From NCBI RefSeq assembly GCF_900104525.1, contig NZ_LT629711.1, forward strand, positions 1,922,001 through 1,986,000: a stretch of DNA of 64,000 nt. Reading direction: 5' to 3'. This stretch comes from Pedococcus dokdonensis. Lineage in GTDB: Bacteria > Actinomycetota > Actinomycetes > Actinomycetales > Dermatophilaceae. The translations under genes were made by a program, and so were the position numbers. The notes beneath the pieces were generated by a model that saw nothing but the letters and a program-made list of their open reading frames with translations, ran no database searches and was not told the DNA's origin. Below, piece by piece: positions 17,001 through 27,812 of this stretch; within the stretch, counting starts at the first letter, position 1; each line of letters begins with the position of its first letter.

Positions 17001-18892
17001 TCGCCGGTCCACACCTTGTCGTCACGCACCCGCAGGCCGAAGTCGTAGACCCACAGGCCCACCCCGTCGCCGCGCGAGATCTCGTAGGGCCGCTCGTCGA
17101 CGACCTCGACACCCATGTGGGTGAACATCGGCAGCACCTGCGTCAACGACAGGGGGCTGCGACGGTAGAGCTTGAACCGGCGCTCGTTCGCGGGGGCACC
17201 GGGCTCCTGGTACATGTTCAGGCCGGTGGCGTCGTCGGCGTCCAGCGCGTCCATGTGGCGGATGTCGGCGACCCCCACGCGGGAGGTGAAGTCCTCCTTG
17301 TAGGCCTCCGGGAAGGCCCGACCGTAGAGCCCGGACAGCCGCGCTGCTGCTTCCTCGCCGTGCTCGGCGCGCGCGGCCTCGCCGAGGTCCTCGTCCCAGG
17401 TGCGGGTCGCGTCGACCAGCTGGCGCTCGAGCACCGCCTCGTCGATCGCGGGGATCGACTCGCCGGGTGGCACGCGCACCACGAAGTGCAGCCGCGCCAG
17501 CACCGACTCCGACACCCGGGTCGTGAAGTCGACCGTCGCGCCCGGAAATGCCTGTCGCAGAATGGATTCCATCTTCAGGCGGACGCCGGTGTTGTAGCGG
17601 TCGCGAGGGATGTAGACGAGGCAGGACACGAACCGGCCGAACCGGTCGCGTCGCAGGAAGAGCTTGGTCTTGCGCCGCTCCTGCAGGTGGAGCACGGTCG
17701 TCGCGTTGTCGAGGAGCATCTCCTCGTCGGCCTGGAACAGCTCGTCGCGCGGGTAGTTCTCGAGCACCTCGAGCAGGTCCTTGCCCGAGTGAGAGTCGGC
17801 CGCGAAGCCGGTGCGCTGGAAGATCGCGGCTACCTTGTCGCGCAGCACCGGCACCCGCGTCACGGACTCGGTGTAGGCGCTGGAGGTGAACAGGCCGAGG
17901 AAGCGCTTCTCCCCCGTGACCTCACCCGCGGCGTCGAACTGCTTGACGCTGACGTAGTCGAGGTAGGTGTTGCGGTGCACCGTCGCCCGCGAGTTGGCCT
18001 TGGTGATGATGAGCAGCTCGCGAGCGCGCGCCACGGCCCTGGCCTGCTCGCTGAGGAGGACCCCGTCCCCGGTGCGGTCGTATCGCAGCAGCCCGAGCCC
18101 GGTGCCCTGCACCGCCTCGAGCTTGTCCTGGTCGGCCCCGCGGTGCAGCGCGTACTCGCGGTAGCCCAGGAAGGTGAAGTGGTTGTCCGCCAACCACTCC
18201 AGGAGCCCGCGGGCCTGCTCCACCTCCTCGGCCGGTATGCCGGTGGGCGGCGAGTCGGCGAGGTCGCGCGCGGCCTGCGAGCAGGTGGCCTTCATCTTCG
18301 GCCAGTCCTCGACCGCCTCACGCACGTTGCCGAGCACCCGGCGCAGGCCCTCGGCGATGGCGGCACGGTCCTCGGGGTTGCTGTCACGGTCGATCTCGAG
18401 GTGCATCCACGACTCGCGGACCAGCCCGAAGCCGTCGGAGCCGGTGTCTCCACCAGCGCCCCCGCTGCCGTCGAGGACGACCTCCTCCAGCCGACCCGCG
18501 GCGTCGCGCCGGACGCGCATGGTGGGGTGCACCACGAGGTGCACGGCCCGCTCCATCCGCTGCAGCTCGGCGCTCACCGAGTCGACCAGGAACGGCATGT
18601 CGTCGGTGACCACCTGGACGACGGTGTGCCCGCTGGCCCAGCCCTGCTCCTCGACCTCGGGGTTGAACACCTCGACCTTGGCCGTGCCGACGGGACGGTC
18701 CTTCGCGAGCTCGCGCTGGGCCATCGCGGCGCCGAGCAGGTCCTCGGGCGCGCGGGCCAGGAGGTCCTCGGTGGCCACGTGTCGGTAGTAGGTCCGCAGG
18801 AACTTCTCGACCGCCTCACCCCCGCCGTGGTCCGCGCGCTCCGCGGCGGTGTGCAGGAGTTGCTGACGGGACTGCTCCAGCGACGCAGACAT
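14004..18892 (-). pseudogene. gdh: NAD-specific glutamate dehydrogenase (large GDH2 family), interrupted by one frameshift
   Basis: The gene encodes the roughly 180-kDa NAD-glutamate dehydrogenase that deaminates glutamate to 2-oxoglutarate. The main frame runs from the ATG at 18892 to about 14534 (about 1453 codons) and includes the catalytic region GSKGGFYAKQLP and GDMSGDVFGNGML. After EFAH the protein sense moves to another frame (IQDLLKGAELKRLQ), which continues to the TGA at 14004. Restoring one C in the CCC run at 14537-14539 rejoins both parts as EFAPQIQDLL and gives about 1629 aa, normal for the family. High GC3 continues on both sides, so the break is recent or a sequencing error. 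Confidence 0.88.
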
Positions 18893-18923
18893 GGCTGTCG
18901 ACTACATCCTCACTCGGTCGTCG

Positions 18924-18940
18924 TGCACGGTCATCGTGCA
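18924..18940. promoter_or_regulatory. inverted repeat upstream of glutamate dehydrogenase
   Basis: TGCACG-GTCAT-CGTGCA lies 32 nt before the GDH start and is followed by a second repeat, GTGGT-CGC-ACCAC (18942-18954). Their placement fits an operator over the promoter. No regulator is assigned. The remainder of 18955-19113 shows no gene. Confidence 0.35.
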
Positions 18941-19113
18941 GGTGGTCGCACCACGCCGTGCGGCCCCTGCCGAGACTATCGCTCACCCGTCGCACGCGGC
19001 ACACCCCGCCCCTTCGGCCCCATACCCGGAACGTTTTCGCAGGTCAAAGTGCATTTTCTGGCGAATGTGTGATGAGGTGAGGTGTTTGCATCCCCTGACA
19101 AAAGGAGCTCCAC

Positions 19114-19272
19114 GTGATCGTCCTCGGCATCATCCTGCTGATTCTCGGTCTGCTCGTCAGCAGCCTGAAGATCCTGGTGACCATCGGCGCCATCCTCATC
19201 GTGGTCGGCCTCGTGCTGGCCATCCTGGGCGGCACCGGTCGGGCCATCGGTGGCAGGAAGCACTGGTACTGA
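19114..19272 (+). CDS. DUF6131-type small membrane protein
   Basis: A 52-aa protein made almost entirely of two hydrophobic helices (MIVLGIILLILGLL and ILVTIGAILIVVGLVLAILG), ending in the basic tail RAIGGRKHWY. This is the pattern of DUF6131, a widespread actinobacterial family of unknown role. AAAGGAG at 19100-19106 supports the GTG at 19114. It is a single gene bounded by a strong downstream hairpin. Confidence 0.85.
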   Translation: MIVLGIILLILGLLVSSLKILVTIGAILIVVGLVLAILGGTGRAIGGRKHWY

Positions 19273-19290
19273 TCGGACCTGTGAGGGGCC

Positions 19291-19343
19291 AACGGCCCCC
19301 GGAGTGCCCCTGCGCGAGCATGTGGGTAACTCCGGGGGCCGTT
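19291..19343. terminator. 15-bp perfect stem-loop terminator
   Basis: AACGGCCCCCGGAGT (19291-19305) pairs perfectly with ACTCCGGGGGCCGTT (19329-19343) around a 23-nt loop, 18 nt after the DUF6131 stop and before the promoter of the next operon. Confidence 0.7.
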
Positions 19344-19356
19344 CCCTTGCCTTCAC

Positions 19357-19362
19357 TACAGT
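19357..19362 (+). promoter_or_regulatory. -10 box TACAGT of the pxp operon
   Basis: TACAGT stands 7 nt before the ATG at 19370, which implies a leaderless operon transcript. Confidence 0.45.
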
Positions 19363-19369
19363 GACCGGT

Positions 19370-19597
19370 ATGCCGCCCGCCCGGGTCGACCCCGCCCGTC
19401 CCCTCCTGCTCGGAGCGGACCTGGAGCCCCTGCGCGAGTGCGTCCGGGCAGCCGCCGAGGAGGTGCTCGCCCAGTTCCCCACGGTGGGTGACCGCGAGAC
19501 CCAGGCCGTCGTGGACGGCTGGGTCGACCAGCTGGCCGACCTCCTGCGCGAGATCGACGCGACCGCCACCGAGCTGGCGCTCCGGGTGCCGTCGTGA
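19370..19597 (+). CDS. small helical protein, hypothetical, first gene of the pxp operon
   Basis: A 75-aa protein, acidic and mainly helical (LEPLRECVRAAAEEVLAQFP, then AVVDGWVDQLADLLREIDAT). There is no signal peptide or membrane segment. The ATG is fixed by the TACAGT box 7 nt upstream. The stop overlaps the GTG of the next gene, so the two are coupled. It resembles the small alpha-helical partners seen with WXG100-like pairs, but it has no WXG motif. I cannot assign a function. Confidence 0.65.
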   Translation: MPPARVDPARPLLLGADLEPLRECVRAAAEEVLAQFPTVGDRETQAVVDGWVDQLADLLREIDATATELALRVPS

Positions 19598-20121
19598 GCG
19601 CCGTGACCGGTGACCCGGCCTCCTGCTCGCACCTCGGGGGCACCCTGCGCCAGCTCGCCACCACGCTGCGGGTGGCCGACCGGAGGCGGCGCGGGCCCGA
19701 CGGGCTCGTCCATCCCGCCGACCAGGGGGTTACTGCGCTGCCGGTCCGGGTCCGCCGACGGGTCGACGCCCTCGGCGCGGCAACGGCGGTGGCAGCCAGC
19801 GAGGTCGACCGCGTCGGCGCCGCGCTCCAGTCCCACGCCGCCGACCTGGCCGAGGCGGTGGCCGACGGTCGACGGATCGAGGCGCGCGCCACGCGCGCCG
19901 GCCTGCGAGTCGATGACGACGGAGTCGTGACCACGGCCTGGGGCGTCAGCGGGGTCGCCGACGGAGCGGCCAGCGCACAGCAGCTGGCCGCTCGCGAGCA
20001 CCTGCAGGCCGAGCTCGACGCGCTCGCCTCACTGGTGGCGACCCGCCGCCGGCGGCTGGCCGCGACGCTGCGCGAGTCGCAGGCCGTGCTGGCCGCGCAC
20101 GCCGGGGCGTTGCGCCGGTGA
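19594..20121 (+). CDS. helical hypothetical protein, second gene of the pxp operon
   Basis: A 175-aa protein rich in Ala and Arg, with long predicted helices (residues about 15-30, 50-95 and 130-172) separated by a short beta region ([20 protein letters not shown]). No signal peptide is visible. It is coupled at both ends by 4-nt overlaps, to the 75-aa gene before and to pxpA after. The layout of two small helical proteins in one operon suggests they bind each other. A link to 5-oxoproline use rests only on position. Confidence 0.65.
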   Translation: MSAVTGDPASCSHLGGTLRQLATTLRVADRRRRGPDGLVHPADQGVTALPVRVRRRVDALGAATAVAASEVDRVGAALQSHAADLAEAVADGRRIEARATRAGLRVDDDGVVTTAWGVSGVADGAASAQQLAAREHLQAELDALASLVATRRRRLAATLRESQAVLAAHAGALRR

Positions 20122-20888
20122 CCACCATCGACCTCAACGCCGACCTCGGCGAGTCGTTCGGCCGGTGGACGCTCGGCGACGACGAGGCGATGCTCGACGT
20201 CGTCACGAGTGCCAACGTCGCCTGCGGCTTCCACGCCGGCGACCCGCGCGGGCTGCTGCGCGTCTGCGAGCTGGCCGCCGAGCGCGGGGTGGTCGTCGGG
20301 GCCCAGGTCGGCTACCGCGACCTCGCGGGCTTCGGGCGCCGGTTCATCGACCTCGACCCGGCCGACCTGACCGCCGACGTGGTCTACCAGCTCGGCGCGC
20401 TCCAGGGGATCTGCGCCGCCACCGGCACCACCGTCCGCTACGTCAAGCCGCACGGCGCTCTCTACAACGCGGTCGTGCACCACCGGGCGCAAGCCGAGGC
20501 CGTCGTCGAGGCGGTCCGTCGGGTCGACCCGACGCTTCCCCTCCTCGGCCTGCCGGGGTCGGCGCTGCTCGATGCGGCGGGCGCCGCCGGGCTCGCCACC
20601 GTGACCGAGGCGTTCGCCGACCGGGCCTACACGGCCTCGGGGACGCTCGTCCCGCGGTCCGAGGACGGCGCCGTGCTGCGCGACCCCGACGCGGTGGCAG
20701 CGCGGGCCGTGCGGATGGTGGTGGCCGGTGAGGTCGAGGCCGCCGACGGCGCCGTGGTCAGGGTCGGTGCCCGGTCGCTCTGCGTGCACGGCGACAGCCC
20801 CGGCGCGGTCTCGATGGCCACCGCCGTGCGGTCCCGGCTCGAGGCCGCGGGGGTCGAGCTGCGGCCCTTCGTCACCCCGAGCGACTAG
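20118..20888 (+). CDS. pxpA: 5-oxoprolinase subunit A (LamB/YcsF family)
   Basis: A 256-aa PxpA, which with PxpB and PxpC hydrolyses 5-oxoproline to glutamate using ATP. Visible hallmarks are [12 protein letters not shown] at the N-terminus, [23 protein letters not shown] and the late CVHGDSPGA. Length is normal for the family. GTG at 20118 overlaps the previous stop. pxpB follows after 6 nt. Confidence 0.95.
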   Translation: MTTIDLNADLGESFGRWTLGDDEAMLDVVTSANVACGFHAGDPRGLLRVCELAAERGVVVGAQVGYRDLAGFGRRFIDLDPADLTADVVYQLGALQGICAATGTTVRYVKPHGALYNAVVHHRAQAEAVVEAVRRVDPTLPLLGLPGSALLDAAGAAGLATVTEAFADRAYTASGTLVPRSEDGAVLRDPDAVAARAVRMVVAGEVEAADGAVVRVGARSLCVHGDSPGAVSMATAVRSRLEAAGVELRPFVTPSD

Positions 20889-20894
20889 GCCGTC

Positions 20895-21587
20895 GTGACC
20901 GGTCGACTGCTTCCCAGTGGCGAGCGGGCCCTCCTCGTCGAGGTCGACGACCTCGCCCAGGCGTTGGCGTTGCACCGTCGGCTGTGGGTCGACGACCGCC
21001 TGCCCGGTCTGCTCGACGCCGTGGTGGGCGCGCGCACCCTGCTCCTCGTCTCCGACTCCCCCGCGTCGCTGCGGCACGTCGTCGCCGAGGTGTCCGGGCT
21101 CCTGACCGTTCGGGCGGGTTCGGAACCGTCCGAGGGGTTCGCACCTACCGACCCCTCTGACGGTTCCGGTGCCGACACCGAGGTGGCCGAGGTGGCCGAG
21201 GTGGTCGAGGTCGTCGTCCGCTACGACGGGCCGGATCTCGACGAGGTGGCAGAGCTGACCGGGTTGTCGCGGGCCGAGGTGGTCGCTGCCCACACCGGTC
21301 GGCCCTGGCGGGTGGGCTTCGCGGGGTTCGCCCCCGGATTCGCCTACCTCGTCGACGGAGACCCCCGGCTCGACGTCCCCCGTCGGGAGACCCCGCGCAC
21401 CCGGGTGCCCTCCGGCTCGGTGGGACTCGCCGGGGCCTTCAGCGGCGTCTACCCGCGGTCCTCCCCCGGCGGCTGGCAGCTGATCGGGCACACCGAGCAG
21501 GTGCTGTGGGACCTCGACCGCGACCCGCCGGCCCTGCTGCGACCCGGGCTGGTGGTGCAGTTCACGGACGCAGGTGGTGCCTCGTGA
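20895..21587 (+). CDS. pxpB: 5-oxoprolinase subunit B (KipI/allophanate hydrolase subunit 1 family)
   Basis: A 230-aa PxpB. The C-terminal part is typical: VGFAGFAPGFAYLVDGDPRL, PRTRVPSGSVGLAG and PGGWQLIGHTEQVLWD. An unusual insertion (about residues 75-108) is rich in Ser, Pro and Glu and ends in a repeated EVAEVAEVVEVV encoded by a 9-bp tandem repeat. This probably enlarges a surface loop. GTGA overlap couples it to pxpC. Confidence 0.93.
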   Translation: MTGRLLPSGERALLVEVDDLAQALALHRRLWVDDRLPGLLDAVVGARTLLLVSDSPASLRHVVAEVSGLLTVRAGSEPSEGFAPTDPSDGSGADTEVAEVAEVVEVVVRYDGPDLDEVAELTGLSRAEVVAAHTGRPWRVGFAGFAPGFAYLVDGDPRLDVPRRETPRTRVPSGSVGLAGAFSGVYPRSSPGGWQLIGHTEQVLWDLDRDPPALLRPGLVVQFTDAGGAS

Positions 21588-22492
21588 CTGGCTGGGAGCG
21601 CACGACACCGGAGCCCGCGGCACCCGCCCGTCTCGAGGTGCTGGAGCCGGGGCCGCTGGCGCTGCTCCAGGACCGCGGCCGACCCGGTCTGTCCGAGCTC
21701 GGGGTCGGGCCTTCCGGGGCCGCCGACCGGGGTGCCTTCGCGCTCGGAGCGCGCCTCCTCGGCCAGGGCACCGACCTCGCGGCGGTCGAGGCGCACCACG
21801 GTGGCCTCGGCCTCCGGGCGCTCGACACGGTCACCGTCGTGCTGACCGGGGCGCCCACCCCGGCCACCATCGATGCCCGCCCGGTGGGTCACGCCGCTCC
21901 ACTCACCCTGCGACGCGGCTCCGTCCTGGCGCTGGGCGCACCGGTCAGCGGCATGCGCACCTATGTCAGCGTCCGCGGCGGTATCGCGGTGCCCATGGTG
22001 CTCGGATCTCGTTCGTACGACACGCTTTCTGGCATCGGGCCGCCACCCCTGCGGGCCGGCGACGTGCTGCCGGTCGGCCGACCGGCCGGTCAGCCCACTG
22101 TCGACGTCGCGCCCGTCGCCCCTCCGTCGGCCGGGCCGGTCACGCTCGACGCACTGCCCGGCCCACGCAGGGACTGGCTGCACGACCCGACGCGGCTGAC
22201 CGCTGCCACCTGGACGGTCGACCCGGCCAGCGACCGCGTGGGCATCCGGCTCGACGGCCCTGCGCTGCGTCGGACCGCTGCGCTGGTCGACCGCGAGCTC
22301 CCCAGTGAGGGGGTGGTCCGTGGCGCGGTGCAGGTGCCTGCCGACGGCCGCCCGGTGCTCTTCCTCGCCGACCACCCGGTCACCGGCGGCTACCCCGTCG
22401 TGGCCGTCCTCACCGACCACGCCACCGACCTCGCCGCCCAGCTCGTTGCAGGTCAGCAGGTGCGCGTGCGACTTCTGTCGTCGCGATCCTGA
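21584..22492 (+). CDS. pxpC: 5-oxoprolinase subunit C (biotin-dependent carboxyltransferase-like)
   Basis: A 302-aa PxpC. GTG at 21584 overlaps the pxpB stop. Conserved text includes GLSELGVGPSGAADRGAF, TYVSVRGGIAVPMVLGSRS and the C-terminal ADHPVTGGYPVVAVL. PxpB and PxpC together form the ATP-dependent phosphorylating part of prokaryotic 5-oxoprolinase. The enzyme recycles a spontaneous damage product of glutamine and glutamate. Confidence 0.94.
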   Translation: MTGWERTTPEPAAPARLEVLEPGPLALLQDRGRPGLSELGVGPSGAADRGAFALGARLLGQGTDLAAVEAHHGGLGLRALDTVTVVLTGAPTPATIDARPVGHAAPLTLRRGSVLALGAPVSGMRTYVSVRGGIAVPMVLGSRSYDTLSGIGPPPLRAGDVLPVGRPAGQPTVDVAPVAPPSAGPVTLDALPGPRRDWLHDPTRLTAATWTVDPASDRVGIRLDGPALRRTAALVDRELPSEGVVRGAVQVPADGRPVLFLADHPVTGGYPVVAVLTDHATDLAAQLVAGQQVRVRLLSSRS

Positions 22493-22564
22493 GCCCCGGT
22501 GGCTTACGCTGACGCCACGTCCGCCGACCGGTGGGCCCGGCACCCCGGTGACAGGAGCAGTCGC

Positions 22565-23056
22565 ATGAAGATCGCCAAGTCGATCGAGTACCCCGGCACC
22601 CCCGACGCGGTCTTCGCAGTCCTGTCCGACGTGGCGTTCCAAGAGGCGAAGTGCGCGGCCACCGCAGCCATCAAGCACTCGGCCAACGTCGAGACGGTCG
22701 GTGACCACACGGTCATCACCACCGAGCGCGTCCTGCCCAGCGACGGCCTGCCCGACTTCGCCAAGTCGATGGTCGGCGACACCCTGAAGGTCACCGAGAC
22801 GCAGGACTGGGGACCGGCCTCGGCCAGCGGCGGTCGCCGCGGCACCGTCGAGATGGCCGTCGCCGGCGCCCCCATCTCGCTCAAGGGCACCCTGATGCTC
22901 GCGCCCGGCCCGGGCTGCACCGTCGAGACCCTCGACGCCGAGCTCAAGGCCAAGGTGCCCCTCATCGGCGGCAAGATCGAGAAGGCCGCGGCCCCGCCGA
23001 TCGAAGAGGCCATCGACATCGAGGCCCAGACCGCCAGGACCTGGCTCAACCGCTAG
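22565..23056 (+). CDS. DUF2505 domain protein (START/SRPBCC-like)
   Basis: A 163-aa protein starting at ATG 22565, with AGGAG about 10 nt upstream. MKIAKSIEYPGTPDAVFAVL followed by alternating strands and the C-terminal VPLIGGKIEKAAAPPIEEAI matches DUF2505, actinobacterial proteins with a helix-grip fold expected to bind a hydrophobic ligand or lipid. No enzyme residues are evident. It converges on pruA, 19 nt away. Confidence 0.85.
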   Translation: MKIAKSIEYPGTPDAVFAVLSDVAFQEAKCAATAAIKHSANVETVGDHTVITTERVLPSDGLPDFAKSMVGDTLKVTETQDWGPASASGGRRGTVEMAVAGAPISLKGTLMLAPGPGCTVETLDAELKAKVPLIGGKIEKAAAPPIEEAIDIEAQTARTWLNR

Positions 23057-23075
23057 GCGCAGGCCCGCCCGGGCG

Positions 23076-24704
<1,629 letters not shown>

Positions 24705-24770
24705 GTGGGCTGGCTCCTCGGGGTCGCTTCGGTGGCTCGGGCGCGGCTGGGTGGCAGCGCAGCGCGCACC

Positions 24771-24776
24771 TATGGT
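24771..24776 (+). promoter_or_regulatory. -10 box TATGGT, leaderless promoter
   Basis: TATGGT is 7 nt before the ATG at 24784 and lies in the 79-nt divergent region shared with pruA. Confidence 0.45.
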
Positions 24777-24783
24777 GTCACGT

Positions 24784-25644
24784 ATGCCGCCTGCCCTCGA
24801 TGCCCCCGACGCCACCGAGCTGGCCTACCGCTGGTCCGGCCCCGCCGACCCCGCCACGCCCACCGTGGTGCTGCTGCACGGCCTCGGCGACTCCGGCGAC
24901 TGCTGGCCGGACGCGGTGCGCCGCTGGTCGCCGCGCTGGCGCGTCGTCGGCGTCGACCTGCTCGGCCACGGGCGGTCACCGCGGTTCACCCGGGAGCAGC
25001 TCTCCGCTGCCGACCCCATGGAGGCGATGTATGCCGCCGCCGAGGCCACCGTCGCGCGCGTCGCCTCCGGCCGCGGGGGGCCGGTGCTCGTCGTGGGGCA
25101 CTCGATGGGTGGCGGCATGGCGGGCGCGCTGGCCGCACGACGGCCCGACCTCGTGGCCGCGGCCGTGCTGGAGGACCCCGCGTGGCGCGACCCCGCCGAG
25201 CGGGTGCAGCCGCGCGGCATCGTCCACGAGCGGGTGGCGGAGTGCCGCGCCTTCGCCGACGACCCCGCCGGTCAGCTCGACAAGGGACGCGCCGACAACC
25301 CGACCTGGCCGGAGGTCGAGCTCGCACCCTGGGTCGAGTCCAAGGCACAGGTCGACCTCGACTTCCTCGACCTCGGCATCGCGAACCTGCTGGAGCCGTG
25401 GGACGAGATCGTCACGGCCATCGGGGTCCCGACCCTGGTGCTGCTCGCCGAGCGGGGCGGACCCGTCACCCCAGCGGTCCGAGCGCGAGCTGCCGGGCTC
25501 GCCAACCCGCAGGTGCAGATCCGGGTGGTCGAAGGAGCCGGCCACTGCATCCGCCGCGACCGCGCCGAGGACTTCCACGCGGTGGTCGACCGGTTCCTGG
25601 ACGAGCACCGCGTCGCTGCGCCCGGCGAGCGCGTCACTCCTTGA
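24784..25644 (+). CDS. alpha/beta-hydrolase fold protein
   Basis: A 286-aa hydrolase. It has an oxyanion region VVLLHGLGDSGDCW, the nucleophile elbow GHSMGGG (Ser near residue 111), a cap region about 130-200 and the catalytic His in EGAGHCIRRD near 258. The third acid is probably in the loop after VPTLVLLAERGG. The substrate is not predictable. Start fixed by the TATGGT box. Its 3' end overlaps the flotillin gene by 11 nt, tail to tail. Confidence 0.85.
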   Translation: MPPALDAPDATELAYRWSGPADPATPTVVLLHGLGDSGDCWPDAVRRWSPRWRVVGVDLLGHGRSPRFTREQLSAADPMEAMYAAAEATVARVASGRGGPVLVVGHSMGGGMAGALAARRPDLVAAAVLEDPAWRDPAERVQPRGIVHERVAECRAFADDPAGQLDKGRADNPTWPEVELAPWVESKAQVDLDFLDLGIANLLEPWDEIVTAIGVPTLVLLAERGGPVTPAVRARAAGLANPQVQIRVVEGAGHCIRRDRAEDFHAVVDRFLDEHRVAAPGERVTP

Positions 25645-27181
25645 CGGTCAGCTCCCCGGCGGGTGCCGCGGGCGTGCCGTTCGCGTCACCGCGACCCTGG
25701 CCACGGTTGAGGTAACCGCCGAGCAGTGACTCGAGGTCGACGCCGGTGGTGTTCTTGAGCAGCTCCATCGTCTGGACGATGTTGTCGGTGACCTGGCGCG
25801 GCAGCTGGCCCGCACCGTCCGTGGAGACCACGGTGAGCTTGTCGATCGACGCCATCGGTGCGGCGACCTCGCGGGCCACCTGAGGCAGGACCTCCACGAG
25901 CATCTGCAGGACGGCGGCGTCGTTGTAGCGCGCGAACGCCTCGGCCCGCTTGTTCATCGCCTCCGCCTCGGCCTCACCGGTCGCGAGGATGGCGGCTGCC
26001 TGCGCGTCACCCTCGGCCTTGGTCGCCTCGGCCTCCGCGATGCGGCGGGCCTTCTCGGCCTCACCGCGACGAGCACCCTCGATGGCCTCGGCCTCGGCGA
26101 GGGCCGACCGACGGGACTTCTCACCCTCACCGGTCAGCCGGGCCTTCTCCGCGTCGGCCTCGGCAGCGGCGATGGACGCGGCCTTGCGGGCGTCGGCGTC
26201 GAAGATCTGGGAGTTGCGGCGTCCCTCGGCCTCGGTCTCCACGCGGTAGCGCTCGGCGTCGGCGGGCTTGCGCACCTCGGTGTCGAGCTGACGCTCCTTG
26301 AGGGCGGCCTGGCGCACGGCCACCTTCTCCTGCTCGGTGAGGATGGCCTGGTCGCGGTCGGCCTGGGCCAGCGGTCCGGCGGCGGCTGCCTGGGCCTGCG
26401 CGGCGTCGGTCTCGGCCTTGATCTCGGAGGTCTTCAGGGCGAGCATCCGCTGGGAGACCGCGATCTCCTGCTCGGCCACGATCCGCGCCTGCTCGGCGGC
26501 CTGCCGGGCCGCAGCCTCGGCGACGGCCGCGAGCTGTCCGACCTTGGCGGCCTCGGGTCGACCGAGGTCGGCGAGGTAGCTGCCGTCGTCGGTGATGTCC
26601 TGGATCTGGAAGGTGTCGAGGACCAGGCCCTGGCCGGTGAGCGACGTCTCGGACTCATCGGCGACCCGCTGGGCGAAGGCGGCGCGGTCGCGGATGATCT
26701 GCTCGACCGACAGCGAGCCGACGATGGAGCGCAGGGCACCGGCCAGGGTCTCCTGGGTGAAGGTCTCGATCTCGGCCTGCTGGGTCAGGAAGCGCTGGGC
26801 CGCGGCCCGGATGGAGTCCTCGTTGCCGCCCACCTTGACGATGGCGACACCGTCGAGGTTCAGCTTGACGCCCTGGCCCGACACGGCTCCGCGGATCTGC
26901 ACGCTGATCCTGCGCGAGGAGAGGTCGAGGACGTGCAGGCGCTGCACGAACGGCAGGACGAAGACGCCACCACCCATGACGACCTTCTGGCCGGACATGT
27001 CGGTGGAGACCTGGCCGGTCTCGGTGTTGCGGACCTCCTTGCCCTTGCGCCCGGTCACGATGAACGCCTCGTTGGGGCCCGCCACCTTGTAGCGGGTCGT
27101 CACCATGCCGGCGAGCAGCACGACCAGGACGATGATCCCGACGACGGCGAGCAGGACGGGCGGGAGGGACAGCGAATCCAT
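25634..27181 (-). CDS. floT: flotillin-like SPFH protein
   Basis: A 515-aa membrane scaffold. An N-terminal hydrophobic segment (residues about 6-28) precedes an SPFH/band 7 domain (about 30-215; AFIVTGRKGKEVRN, VQRLHVLDLSSRRISVQIRG) and a long Ala/Glu-rich coiled coil (about 215-420; AEADAEKARLTGEGEKSRRS). The tail is GDANGTPAAPAGELTVKE. Flotillins organise membrane microdomains. The NfeD-type partner lies 30 nt upstream in the same operon, as in yuaF-yuaG of Bacillus. Confidence 0.92.
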   Translation of the reverse strand: MDSLSLPPVLLAVVGIIVLVVLLAGMVTTRYKVAGPNEAFIVTGRKGKEVRNTETGQVSTDMSGQKVVMGGGVFVLPFVQRLHVLDLSSRRISVQIRGAVSGQGVKLNLDGVAIVKVGGNEDSIRAAAQRFLTQQAEIETFTQETLAGALRSIVGSLSVEQIIRDRAAFAQRVADESETSLTGQGLVLDTFQIQDITDDGSYLADLGRPEAAKVGQLAAVAEAAARQAAEQARIVAEQEIAVSQRMLALKTSEIKAETDAAQAQAAAAGPLAQADRDQAILTEQEKVAVRQAALKERQLDTEVRKPADAERYRVETEAEGRRNSQIFDADARKAASIAAAEADAEKARLTGEGEKSRRSALAEAEAIEGARRGEAEKARRIAEAEATKAEGDAQAAAILATGEAEAEAMNKRAEAFARYNDAAVLQMLVEVLPQVAREVAAPMASIDKLTVVSTDGAGQLPRQVTDNIVQTMELLKNTTGVDLESLLGGYLNRGQGRGDANGTPAAPAGELTVKE

Positions 27182-27211
27182 TGCGGTGTGCTCCTGGGGT
27201 GGTGACCGGGC

Positions 27212-27697
27212 TCAGGCCCGGGGCTGGACCATGACGGACGTGGGCGAGAGGACGGCACTCACCGTGACGGGGGTGCCGGAGGGCAGTGCCGTCGCGGCGC
27301 GGGCGTTGAGCTTGGTGATGTGGCCGGCCACGACGACGCTGACCTCGCCGAGCCCGCCCTCGGGGATGGCGCTGATGACGGTGCCGGGCTGGCCGGGCAG
27401 GTCGGCGGACCGCACGGTCGCCTCGTCACCGCCTCGGCGCAGGCGCGCCGTCGCGTAGCCGACCAGGGCGCCGACCACGACACCGGAGACCAGGCCCACG
27501 ACGATGCCGACCCCCGTGCTGTCACTCGCTCCGGCGGCCAGGGCGCCCGCGAAACCGAAGGCCCCGAGGAAGCCCGCGAGCGCGGCACCGGAGAACAGGT
27601 CCCCGCCGAGGTCGATGCCGTCGAGCAGGTCACCACCGACGAGCGAGACCAGCAGCAGCACGACGCCGATACCGCCGATGACCAGGAACCAGGTCAC
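27212..27697 (-). CDS. NfeD/YuaF-like membrane protein
   Basis: A 161-aa protein. Three hydrophobic stretches (about 2-20, 37-58, 63-85) are followed by an OB-fold-like cytosolic domain (GQPGTVISAIPEGGLGEVSV, VTVSAVLSPTSVMVQ). This is the short NfeD family that partners flotillins and supports their membrane assembly. GGGGAGGAG precedes the GTG at 27697. TAGTAT at 27755-27760 is a good -10 box for the pair. Confidence 0.85.
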   Translation of the reverse strand: MTWFLVIGGIGVVLLLVSLVGGDLLDGIDLGGDLFSGAALAGFLGAFGFAGALAAGASDSTGVGIVVGLVSGVVVGALVGYATARLRRGGDEATVRSADLPGQPGTVISAIPEGGLGEVSVVVAGHITKLNARAATALPSGTPVTVSAVLSPTSVMVQPRA

Positions 27698-27754
27698 GCC
27701 AACTCCTCCCCTTCACCGACGTGGGCCATCCCCCTGGGGCGTCGGCGAGCCCGA

Positions 27755-27760
27755 ATACTA
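27755..27760 (-). promoter_or_regulatory. -10 box TAGTAT of the NfeD-flotillin operon
   Basis: TAGTAT on the minus strand lies 57 nt before the GTG at 27697, giving a leader of about 50 nt that contains the strong GGGGAGGAG ribosome binding site. Confidence 0.45.
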
Positions 27761-27812
27761 CCGGTGTGCCGCAGTTGCGTCCGCCGCTTCGCGGAACCCG
27801 CCACCGGGTCGT

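Noticed and set aside
13289..18892. Apparent 1867-aa fusion of glutamate dehydrogenase and a MOSC domain
   Set aside because: The middle part is Ser/Arg/Cys-rich nonsense, while another frame holds the true end of the dehydrogenase. The fusion is produced by a single-base frameshift.
14534..19072. A 1512-codon open frame on the plus strand, antisense to glutamate dehydrogenase
   Set aside because: It mirrors the minus-strand codons, is full of His, Arg and Glu blocks with no domain pattern, and the minus strand encodes a clear enzyme. High GC keeps antisense frames open.
5294..20121. Type VII (ESX) secretion system using the FHA-FtsK protein and the two helical proteins at 19370-20121
   Set aside because: The helical proteins lack a WXG motif and the C-terminal export signal, and EccB, EccD, EccE and mycosin are absent. 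Only the ATPase resembles type VII parts.
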